Below the pieces are notes generated by a model. That model made no database searches, was not told the DNA's origin, and saw only the letters and a program-made list of their open reading frames with translations. DNA of 64,000 nucleotides from Gryllus longicercus (lineage: Eukaryota > Arthropoda > Insecta > Orthoptera > Gryllidae): NCBI GenBank assembly GCA_038098605.1, contig JAZDUA010000383.1, positions 315,001 to 379,000 on the forward strand, given 5' to 3'. Below, one piece after another: positions 56,240 through 64,000 of the stretch; position 1 is the stretch's first letter, and the number at the start of each line of letters is the position of its first letter. The translations under genes were made by a program, and so were the position numbers.

Positions 56240-57220
56240 TGCTGCAGCGGCAATGATTGCTTCCCTGGTGTCTGTCCCCTCAGTCTGTCAATATCAGTTA
56301 CATCTCTCCAATTACACCACATTTTCCGTTCGACTCCCGTCACGCAGTCTCGTGTGCGCTTTATAATTCTTCTTAGGCAAGTTGCAAACTTTTCTCTTCG
56401 TAGCACTTTTACTCTGCTTTCTTTGCTCCTATTTCACCGCGACTCTCATCACTCGTGCTTTCTTCTCATCATCTCACACACCCTGTTCTCTCGGTTTGAA
56501 GGCCGTGGGCGGTCTCGTGTAAGACTTGGGCCGCAGGCGTGGAGGAATGGGCGCCTTGACTTGTACCACGCCAAAGGCGGGAGAACAGCAAGAGTGAAAG
56601 TATTTTCTAACTTCTTCATGCCAACACAATAAAGAGAGACATTTTTGCGACTTTTGCGATGATTAAGAAAGATCTCAACACCGCCTAGCGAAAAAAAAAT
56701 GTGCATAAGAAGGTAAACAAAAATTAACTCTGAATAACCTAAGGCTATCTGTTGCGCAAATTTCGCAGCTTCTTTTGACATGAAACAAAAAACAGGCTAA
56801 TATTTATTTACCTTTGTAAGTTTTAAAGTACATTTGCATTAGAACTTTGCCAAGAGGTAATAATATTGTCTATGTATTTTATGTAGAATGAAAAACTTGT
56901 TACCAATAATACTGCCCACTTAATAAAAAAATTGGTGAAATTTTTGAAACATAGTTCTGCTTCCACATTGGTCAACCAACAAAACTTCAAAAGCACCCAG
57001 AAAAATTTCGCGATTCTCTGGGTATAAGTAGAAATAGTTGTGGGTATTGTATTATAGAACTTTGAACAACTGCAGCTTACGATGTTGTTACATGAGCTAA
57101 AAGATACATAAAACCAACATTCTTCTGACTGCTTTAAAAAACCTGCCGTCATATACCACATTAAATAGTGGTCATTCTCCTTAATATCGAACCATGCAGG
57201 ATTGCTTATCGATGAACAAA
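56240..57220. other. AT-rich non-coding DNA
   Basis: Contains open frames (56,354-56,632; minus 57,293-56,823) without signatures. No gene recognised. Confidence 0.45.
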
Positions 57221-57224
57221 CGTT

Positions 57225-57430
57225 TCGACTTAGCTGTGACACTTCCCACAATGCCGCTTCCTCTCGCCCACGGCCCCGCCCGTTCCCTACCATCCGCCCA
57301 CCCGCCGTAAAGCGAGCGCGCGATTTATGGGGAGCGCCCCCGCCGGCTTTATTAACTTTTAATTGCAGCCCCGTGGGCCGACGTCCACGTCCGCCCGCCG
57401 GCTCTTTGGCGAATGGCTGCTGCTTTGTTT
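57225..57430. promoter_or_regulatory. CpG island with Hox/homeodomain-type sites
   Basis: CpG-rich with GCGCGCGATTTATGGGG (57,315-57,331), then GCTTTATTAACTTTTAATTG (57,347-57,366). Closely spaced TTTATGG, TTTATTAA and TTAATTG sites within GC-rich sequence suggest a developmental promoter or enhancer. Motif inference only. Confidence 0.35.
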
Positions 57431-57604
57431 CCTTTTAATTCGGGAGGCTCCCGCGACCCCACTCCACGTCTTTATTTTCCCGCCGCCTCTGCCTCTGCCT
57501 CTGCCTCTGCCACCACCATGGCTCGCCCTGTCTTTCTCGCCTCGATTTACCATGGCCCGGCCCTGATCGTCTTTACCTTCCCGCATGAGGAATCATAACC
57601 CGCG

Positions 57605-58385
57605 TTTATCTCTTTCTCCCTCTCTCTCTTTCTCCCTCTCTCCCTCTCTCCCTCTCTCCCTTTCTCCCTCTCTCCCTCTCTCCCTTTCTCCCTCTCTCTC
57701 TTTCTCCCTCTCTCCCTCTCTCTCTTTCTCCCTCTTTCCCTCTCTCTCTTTCTCCCTCTCTCCCTCTCTCCCTTTCTCCCTCTCTCCCTCTCTCCCTTTC
57801 TCCCTCTCTCCCTCTCTCCCTTTCTCCCTCTCTCCCTTTCTCCCTCTCTCCCTTTCTCCCTCTCTCCCTTTCTCCCTCTCTCCCTTTCTCCCTCTCTCCC
57901 TTTCTCCCTCTCTCCCTCTCTCCCTTTCTCCCTCTCTCCCTCTCTCCCTCTCTCCCTTTCTCCCTCTCTCCCTCTCTCCCTTTCTCCCTCTCTCCCTTTC
58001 TCCCTCTCTCCCTTTCTCCCTCTCTCCCTTTCTCCCTCTCTCCCTCTCTCCCTTTCTCCCTCTCTCCCTCTCTCCCTTTCTCCCTCTCTCCCTCTCTCCC
58101 TTTCTCCCTCTCTCCCTCCCTTTCTCCCTCTCTCCCTCTCTCTCTTTCTCCATCTCTCCCTCCCTCTCTCTTTCTCCCTCTCTCCCTCCCTCTCTCTTTC
58201 TCCCTCTCTCCCTCCCTCTCTCTTTCTCCCTCTCTCCCTCCCTCTCTCTTTCTCCCTCTCTCCCTCCCTCTCTCTTTCTCCCTCTCTCCCTCCCTCTCTC
58301 TCCCTCTCTCCCTCTCTCCCTCCCTCTCTCTTTCTCCCTCTCTCCCTCCCTCTCTCTTTCTCTTTCTTTTTTCTCTCTTTCTCTC
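57605..58385. repeat. 770-bp polypyrimidine (CT) tract
   Basis: Almost pure C/T: units such as TCTCCCTCTC and TTTCTCCCTCTCTCCC in irregular order. The long uninterrupted pyrimidine strand with mirror symmetry favours triplex (H-DNA). Several long frames (389 codons plus, 281 minus) arise from lack of stops and are not genes. Confidence 0.95.
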
Positions 58386-58389
58386 CCGT

Positions 58390-59390
58390 CACGACTTACC
58401 GCGACCCACCCTGATACTCTTTGCCTTTTTCAGCCCGTTTTACCACGGCTCGCCTTGTCTCCTCTCTGCTCTTCCCGTCTCGAAACACAACCACCAGCCC
58501 CTTTCCATGCCGCTCCGCCTCCATATATCCTGCCATGTCTTTCAAGTGTCAACTGCTCGCCTCACCTTCTTCGTCCCAACTGCGCCCAGAACCAAATTAA
58601 TCCGTGTGCCTCCGACACATCCCTCCCCCGCTTCTTGAGCCTTCTTTTCTTGTTCTCCCCCATGCCGAGGCTCTCCCCACCTCGGTCTGCGAGCCAAGCT
58701 TCAGGCTGCCTCGACGCTCCGCCTATTTCTCCAGCTAAATACGCCACGTATTAAGAGATGAACTGGAGAAACGCTGTTTTAAATGCCTTCTTTTTTCCGA
58801 GGAAGAAAACATTTAAGTTTCTTCTGAGAGTCGTTCTTTGTCGCGCTTCCGCCCCCGTTTGCTCACTTAAGAGAACGACCACATTTAACTACAAAAAATA
58901 TTTTTGTTGCATGAACGCAATCAATTGAGCTAAGAGAACACTCTTTTCTAACACAAATAACAGCGGCAAAATCAACTTAATTCGAATATAAAACGCTAAG
59001 AATGAGCATTCAATTTTTGAATCTTATTGCATGAAATAATTTTTTTAATTAATTATTATTTGTATTTAAAGTAATACCTTAAAATTTGTGAAGTTCAATG
59101 AGTGACGTCCCTGACAATTATACCAAAATCCACGTAATATTCCGAACTATCTAAAAGCTCGCTGAATTTGCAAAATACTCCATTATAAAACGTACAATAC
59201 AATATTTCACTCATTAAAACTAGAGTTTCATTTTAGATTAGTCTGAATCGAACGAACTAGAAAGATTGGAATTTCAAGTTCCGTACAGCATTAATTTGCT
59301 TTGTTACTCTTATGTACAAGATTTCATCGAAGTGTCTCTTCATTGTTCTATTGAAGTGATTTTTTATAAAACCAATTTGAAATGCGTGCT
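58390..59390. other. C-rich then AT-rich non-coding DNA
   Basis: The first 360 bp (to about 58,750) are pyrimidine-rich and mildly GC-rich; the rest is AT-rich. No gene recognised. Confidence 0.45.
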
Positions 59391-59392
59391 CT

Positions 59393-59395
<3 letters not shown>

Positions 59396-59459
<64 letters not shown>
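59396..59459. repeat. (AT)n microsatellite
   Basis: About 31 perfect AT units followed by a TAGGTATG-type short tandem. Confidence 0.95.
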
Positions 59460-59462
<3 letters not shown>

Positions 59463-59479
59463 GGTATGTGTAGGTATGG

Positions 59480-59800
59480 ATGTGCGTATGTGTGTACTTG
59501 GCGCAACAGCCCGTAAACGGGCTCAGGCCTACCGATGACGTCCCTGCCTCGCGGCCATGAATTAGGAGGGTCGTGTGGTTAGCACGTAGACATGCCCACG
59601 CCGTATTCCGGTCTTCTCAACCGGAGAAGTGAATTTTCTCATCGGCACACAGCATTATATACTAGGACATTGCAAGGAAATTGCACACTGTAGTGTTGGC
59701 TCGACCGGGAATCAAACCCGGAGCCGCGTATTGAAAAGACGAGCACGCTGTCAGAGAGTTAGGCGCTCTGGCATAACCCATCGAATTCATCCTCTCCCAT
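59480..59800 (-). repeat. SINE-like repeat with tRNA-like head on the minus strand
   Basis: Minus strand: AACCCATCGAATTC-side start, then CCAGAGCGCCTAACTCTCTG (A-box-like) and GGGTTTGATTCCCGG (59,707-59,721), a good B box. To the left, the plus strand has GGCGCAACAGCCCGTAAACG, which from memory resembles a repeat frequent in hemimetabolous insects (unverified), and GGGTCGTGTGGTTAGCACG. Boundaries are approximate. Confidence 0.55.
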
Positions 59801-59804
59801 ATCC

Positions 59805-60115
59805 CTCTTTTTCCCCATAAAAAACGAAATATGCATTTCTGTGTTCATGCACTCTTTGCGTTTCTGACTGTAGCGGGCAAATCGTTTGGGTAAGAGCAAA
59901 TAGTCTGTTGTTAAATTGTGAAGGAAAAAAATCTTTGTGATAATCTCTTACTATTCTTCATCGAACTAATCAAAAACTACGTTTGTCAGAAGAGAGAGTT
60001 TGGTTTATTCACAGATTTTTATGTTCGTAAATACGTATAAACAGAATCAACAATATGAATCTGAACAACAAAGCATCGACAACAACGAGCGACACCTTTG
60101 GGAAATCAGACTAAC
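59805..60115. other. Non-coding DNA
   Basis: Nothing recognised. Confidence 0.45.
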
Positions 60116-60123
60116 ATTAGCTA

Positions 60124-60190
60124 CTGTCTAGAAGACGCCGCGTCCTAAGCACAGGTACCAACGTGAGCACATGAGCCTAGGACGTGGCGA
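60124..60190. repeat. R1-linked motif inside an imperfect hairpin
   Basis: GACGCCGCGTCCTAAGCACA (about 60,133) matches the motif in R1 copy 2 (29,951) and at 50,981. GCCTAGGACGTGGCG (60,176-60,190) pairs imperfectly with CGCGTCCTAAGC, giving a hairpin of about 12 bp. A scrap of a dispersed repeat. Confidence 0.5.
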
Positions 60191-60194
60191 CCTC

Positions 60195-60545
60195 AGGTCA
60201 GCCAAGCAGCTACTGACTGCGGCCGCGGAAGCCTACGCTCTCATGAGACCAACGCTGTTCGAACACAAAATCTCCTGCTTTACGGTCATCGGGGACGGTT
60301 AAAGGCCACACTTGCCTCGCTCTGTCGACGAAGGCATGAGCAGCACTGCCCCTCTCGACAAAGGCACACGCCGGGCGCACGCATTCCGCCAGAACAAAAC
60401 GGCGCGCCCGGAACGCAGAACGGCCACGGCCACGGCGCAGGAGAGTGTGAGCGGCAGCGGGGGAGGGTGGAGATGGCAGCGGCTGCAGTGGAATTACACG
60501 CGCGCGTTTTCTTGAGCCCCGGCACACCAACCCCCACTCCCTTAC
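60195..60545. promoter_or_regulatory. CpG-rich island
   Basis: CpG-rich with ACGGCCACGGCCACGGCGCA (60,420-60,440), TGCGGCCGCGG (60,219) and CGCGCGCG elements. Overlapping frames without signatures. Possible promoter. Confidence 0.35.
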
Positions 60546-60764
60546 GAACATAAGTTGAATTCAGATTAAACGATAGCAAAAATTTTTTGTTGACGAACTC
60601 TGATAACGAGAAGTGTTTGCTCCCAGCTAATAGAGAATAGTTGGCATCAAAAAATGAGCTACAGATTTCACATAAGAGTAATAGTCCTGTCAATAAAATA
60701 ATTAACCCCTCCCCCCACTCCCCTCGCATCTTGGGAAATGAGGGCTCAAGAAAACGTGCGGAGA

Positions 60765-61095
60765 TGATATGGAAGTGGTGATGCTGGTGCGTTGGTGATC
60801 GTCACGGTCGTGGCGGGGGCGGCAGCAAGGGCAGTAAGACAAGGGAGGCGAGACCTAGGGAGCGGAGGTGGAAGTGGTGGCGGCGGCTGTGGCGGCGCCC
60901 AACAGACGCTGACGGTAAATGTTGTATGGCCACGCGGAACTGAGGTAGCCATTGCGCAGCCCGGTCAGGTATTGCCTGGCAGCGGTAACAACCTCATCCA
61001 GACCCACGTTCACGAGGCGTCGTCATCAAGTTCTTTGACTCGTCCCCAAAGTTTTCATGGATCTATTATAAAATGTAGTACCATATTGTGAAAAG
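60765..61095 (+). other. GC-rich open frame without ATG
   Basis: Open from about 60,768 to the stop at 61,091. It contains a GGSGGGGCGG run (near 60,870-60,895) and then about 60 codons of non-repetitive protein-like sequence (QQTLTVNVVWPRGTEVAIAQ, QVLPGSGNN). The only initiation codon near the start is TTG, so it could only be an internal or terminal exon. No family recognised. Probably chance. Confidence 0.2.
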
Positions 61096-61099
61096 TCAA

Positions 61100-61590
61100 T
61101 ATTTTAGGGAATCGTTTTGCAATATTTTCGTCGATATCAGAGTTTTTCCCCTTTTTAAATCCGTTTTAACTTCACTTACGTGCGTCTTTCGTCTCGTAAA
61201 TATGTAGATTTAATTCATGCTGAATTTTAGGGGAATCACTGATTGATCGATTAGGAACGTTATGTATTTTATTTGTATTTTTACAACACTATCAAAGAGT
61301 TTGTGTTGTTCTCTTATAGGGAATATACTGTTATATTATCTCTGAAGATATGCAATATTAATATTTCTTTATACTGATTATAATAAGCGTGTTCTATTGA
61401 TTGTAATTAATAGAATTAAATTAAAATATTAATTAAATAATGCCCTCGTACAAAGAAGAAAATAGTTAATGAATTTCATTGGTTCTGTTTTTATCTACCC
61501 TATCTCCCTTGGCCAAGATTTTATTTCTCTATCGCCTTCCTTGCCAAAATTGTATTTCTCTATCGTCTACGATAGTTTACGAGTTAACCT
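61100..61590. other. AT-rich non-coding DNA with a short duplication
   Basis: GCCAAGATTTTATTTCTCTATCGCC... near 61,514 recurs as GCCAAAATTGTATTTCTCTATCG near 61,543, a tandem duplication of about 29 bp (each block under 20 bases identical in a row). No gene. Confidence 0.5.
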
Positions 61591-61599
61591 CATGATACT

Positions 61600-61695
61600 G
61601 AACAGCACTGATAATCGAGAGTCCCCACAGGGAATCGAACTCGGGACAACATGCTCTAGAGAGGTCGACTGCCATTGAGCTATGCGGAAGATCCC
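61600..61695 (-). repeat. tRNA-like SINE head, minus strand
   Basis: Minus strand has GCATAGCTCAATGGCAGTCG (A-box-like) and GAGTTCGATTCCCTG (B box, about 61,630-61,644) at tRNA-like spacing. The acceptor ends do not pair, so this is a pseudo-tRNA or SINE head, not an intact gene. Confidence 0.5.
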
Positions 61696-61699
61696 TTGG

Positions 61700-62320
61700 G
61701 ATAGAATTTACATTATCATGCTGAACCTGGTATTATCGTGTTACCTTGAAGCTATTAGCAGGATCTCCGTAACAAAAATTATATTTTCATATTCGTAGCC
61801 GGATACAATCATATGCAACGTTTTTGCCTAAACATAACAAGCAGATGTGTAATGACCACTAATTATTTTGCCACCACTGAACCAAAACATTTATATTTCA
61901 ATAATAAATATTGTTTCCAGACTATTTAGGAAGTAGGAATAAAACATCTGAGTCTGTTAATCCTTGTTAACACGATTTTACTCAACAATCCAATTACAAA
62001 AAAATAATTTTTTTCTTCCCTCGTGTCCCATACGAAAGGTTGCAGTTACAAGTAAATCAATTGACTGCAGTTGGTAATAAGTATACACTACTACTTTAAA
62101 CACTACGCCGTATTGCCACAAAAGTAATCAAATAAGCGTGTAGCTGGTTCACCATTTCCCATATTTCCGCCTGTACAGCAAATAGAAAAAATCTTTATTT
62201 GTAGAAATTGAGATATCGTATATATACTATGTTCCTTCAAGATCTTAAATTCATTACGAGGTACGTTTGAGCAACAATACAAAGCAAAAGTTTTAATGTT
62301 AAGGAAGAAATTATGTCTGT
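61700..62320. other. AT-rich non-coding DNA
   Basis: Nothing recognised. Confidence 0.5.
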
Positions 62321-62569
62321 TAAATGACTTCCGTAATTACTATTCCGATGTCTCCTCATTTCTATACAAGAAGTGAACGTTTTTATGAGATACTGAATAT
62401 CAATTATCAGCCGACGATTATCAGTAATTCACCCAGTAGAACGACACTTCAACAACGCAGAGAGAAAGTAAACAGCAATATTACGACAAACAGAACAATG
62501 TTCAATCGTTCAGTGAAGAGTCCTAAAACCATCCGCGAACTTTACTTTGAACGTGCCCCGTTCGAAAGA

Positions 62570-62697
62570 AATAAAAGTGATCAAGCGGCCGTTAGCCGCT
62601 CGGGACCACCATCCTCTCGGGCGCCACTTCTGTCTGTCGCCGACGGGCGTCGCAGAGCACGTCCAGTGGGCGACGGGGCACGGGGCTGGGCGGCGGG

Positions 62698-62735
<38 letters not shown>

Positions 62736-62765
62736 CGAGGGCGGCGAGGGCGGCGGGGGCGGCGG

Positions 62766-62818
<53 letters not shown>

Positions 62819-63085
62819 GGGGCGGCGGGGGCGGCGGGGGCGGCGGGGGCGGCGGGGGCGGCGGGGGCGACGGGAGCGACCACGCGTTGGAACAGGCGCG
62901 TGAAGAGCCAGGGAGCAATTCTGCGGCGGTGGCGGATTCCGCAGGCACCACACGTCCCGGCTCCGCCCCTATTAAAAAATAACGCGGCGCGCCCGCCGCG
63001 GGAAGCACCCTTCGGGGTCCCTCCGCAGCGCTGGTACCTTTCCCCGGCACAGGAGGGCGCGCACCGTGGCCAGTGGAGATGGGCG
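62570..63085. promoter_or_regulatory. CpG-rich island containing the 9-bp minisatellite
   Basis: CpG-dense on both sides of the array (62,580-62,690 and 62,880-63,080). An ATG-initiated plus frame (62,324-63,139, 271 codons) crosses from AT-rich DNA into this island, but its middle is the repeat and no domain is visible. Confidence 0.4.
62692..62880. repeat. 9-bp GC minisatellite with alternating variant blocks
   Basis: About 21 units of GCGAGGGCG/GCGGGGGCG. The A-bearing units and the all-G units occur in clean blocks (A, G, A, G), most easily explained by unequal exchange or block duplication. Period 9 keeps all frames open (Ala/Arg repeats plus strand, Ala/Pro or Pro-Ser minus). Confidence 0.95.
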
Positions 63086-63089
63086 TGGA

Positions 63090-63385
63090 GGAGCTCAACA
63101 TGCGCTCGGAGACACAAGGACGAGGAAATAGGAGCATGAAACGTGGGATATGGCGATGAAGGCAAAAAGAACTGGTAGAGGTGACCATACAAGGAGTTTT
63201 AAGACTCAAGACAGGGAAGTTGAGGCACAAGATGGTAAAAGAGAGAATAGATGAACAAAGAAGGGATGGGATAAAGTCAAAAAGAAGGAATGGTGACACA
63301 AAACGTTGGAGGTGGAGGCAACCAGAAACACAAGAGAAGTAGAAATGAAGTTGAAGACCAAGGAAGTACAGGTGCAGTCGAAGGC
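63090..63385. other. Purine-rich non-coding DNA
   Basis: A/G-rich (GAAGGCAAAAAG-type) segment leading into the GAA tract. No gene recognised. Confidence 0.4.
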
Positions 63386-63438
63386 ACGAAGAAGAAGAAG
63401 AAGAAGAAGAAGAAGAAGAAGAAGAAGAAGAAGAAGAG
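63386..63438. repeat. (GAA)n trinucleotide repeat
   Basis: About 17 GAA/AAG units. A long purine strand able to form intramolecular triplex; flanked by further AGAGG-type purine runs. Confidence 0.95.
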
Positions 63439-63479
63439 GACGAAGAAGAGACGAACACTAGTCAGCACTAAAAAGCGAG

Positions 63480-63905
63480 AGGGGAGGCAGTCGGAGAAGG
63501 AGGGGCGGAGACGAGCTCGCGCCCGAGCAGGAAGCGGAGGCAGCGCAGGGGCAGCGGACGCGGAGGCGGAGAGCGACTGCGGAAGCGATCATGCTGCTTG
63601 GGGGTGGCGGAAGCGCCGGCGGAGGCGGAGGCGGAGGCGGAGGCGGAGGGGGGCGCTGGCGAAGGCCGCGATGGCGTAGGTGGCCGCCGAGGCGCCGACG
63701 TCGACGGCGAAGGCGGATTCCCCCGGTGGAAAACTTTCCGCCCGAAGTGGGCCTCGGGATTACCATACCTCACGCGCCGTAATATAAAAATGCGGAATGA
63801 AAGATTACGCTGGCGTTTCGAAGAATTTAAAAGAGCGAACGCGTTAGAAGTTCGGGGGGGGTCGCCCCGGTCGAAGTTAGTAGTTCGAGCGGAGGCGCCT
63901 TAACC
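63480..63905. promoter_or_regulatory. CpG/GC-rich terminal island
   Basis: GGCGGAGGCGGAGGCGGAGG run (63,614-63,650), then CpG-dense complex DNA (63,650-63,760) and more ordinary sequence. Overlapping frames in several registers, no signature. It continues near the window end, so any gene would be cut off. Confidence 0.35.
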
Positions 63906-64000
63906 CGAAGAGGAAGAGGCACGAGTCTTTAGTGTCTGCAAGTAGCAACTCGCAATGTATGCGAAACGAGGAGCGCGTTGAAGAGATAATGAGGATATAG
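63906..64000. other. Window end, non-coding
   Basis: No feature recognised before the sequence ends. Confidence 0.5.

Noticed and set aside
57585..58754. 389-codon plus frame and 281-codon minus frame in the CT tract
   Set aside because: Pure pyrimidine repeats lack stop codons; the products are Ser/Leu/Pro or Glu/Arg/Gly repeats with no domain.
61600..61695. Intact tRNA gene on the minus strand
   Set aside because: tRNA-like boxes only; the acceptor stem does not form.
62324..63139. 271-codon ATG-initiated plus frame
   Set aside because: Roughly 80 N-terminal codons are open by chance in AT-rich DNA, then the frame runs through a 9-bp repeat; no domain, no splice logic. Kept only as a finding.
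1..64000. CRISPR arrays, operons or other prokaryotic systems
   Set aside because: No regularly spaced direct repeats with unique spacers; composition, microsatellites and SINEs indicate an animal genome.
1..64000. Endogenous viral element or LTR retrotransposon
   Set aside because: No reverse transcriptase, integrase or capsid motif and no long terminal repeats recognised.

Overview
This window looks like intergenic or intronic DNA from a large, repeat-rich insect genome. I found no complete protein-coding gene, no rRNA and no intact tRNA. The evidence for an arthropod, probably an insect, is threefold: decayed Tc1/mariner transposases, including the subgroup that ends in TACAGGGTG and is common in insects; several tRNA-derived SINE families; and AT-rich DNA broken by CpG-rich islands. 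I cannot name the species. My impression that some repeats resemble those of hemimetabolous insects is from memory and untested.

Layout. 1-13.9 kb: AT-rich DNA with a 15-bp GC-rich minisatellite (2.2 kb), a first copy of a dispersed repeat (R1, 2.9-3.4 kb), a foldback element (3.8 kb), small GC islands at 5.1, 6.3 and 7.7 kb, a mariner-type transposase pseudogene (10.0-10.8 kb) and a hAT-like end (11.1 kb). 13.9-18.8 kb: strong GC islands, a TGG-rich degenerate array and a 12-bp minisatellite. 18.8-30.2 kb: AT-rich DNA, two opposite-strand copies of one SINE (A), a GGGGC array, a GC-box promoter-like island (27.7 kb) and R1 copy 2. 30-38.4 kb: AT-rich DNA with candidate regulatory blocks (31.1-31.8, 32.8 kb), a composite SINE (B), a mariner-type 3' end and a tandem duplication. 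38.4-47.2 kb: CpG islands (38.5, 40, 42.5 kb), a 542-bp inverted-repeat MITE, another SINE B, a previously unremarked five-unit diverged tandem array of about 182-226 bp, and the best gene candidate in the window: a minus-strand first coding exon with a good Kozak ATG and a canonical GTGAGT donor (47,124-46,845). 47.2-54.3 kb: a minisatellite split in two by about 790 bp, a long AT-rich stretch, a 680-bp TIR element, a hAT-like end, a deleted Tc1 element with both TIRs, and a GAGGCGGGGC array. 54.3-64 kb: GC islands, R1 copy 3, a 770-bp polypyrimidine tract, an (AT)n tract, SINE-like repeats, a 9-bp GC minisatellite with block structure and a (GAA)n tract.

How it fits together. Apart from the candidate exon the window is a landscape of CpG islands, possible regulatory blocks and transposon fossils. 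A striking pattern is that several GC-rich minisatellites with 5-15 bp units each lie against or inside a CpG-rich island. Most long open frames here are by-products of stop-poor GC-rich or polypyrimidine repeats and are not genes. I did not find a convincing new biological system. The best leads are the candidate exon and the diverged satellite beside it, the inverted-repeat elements, and the block-structured minisatellites.
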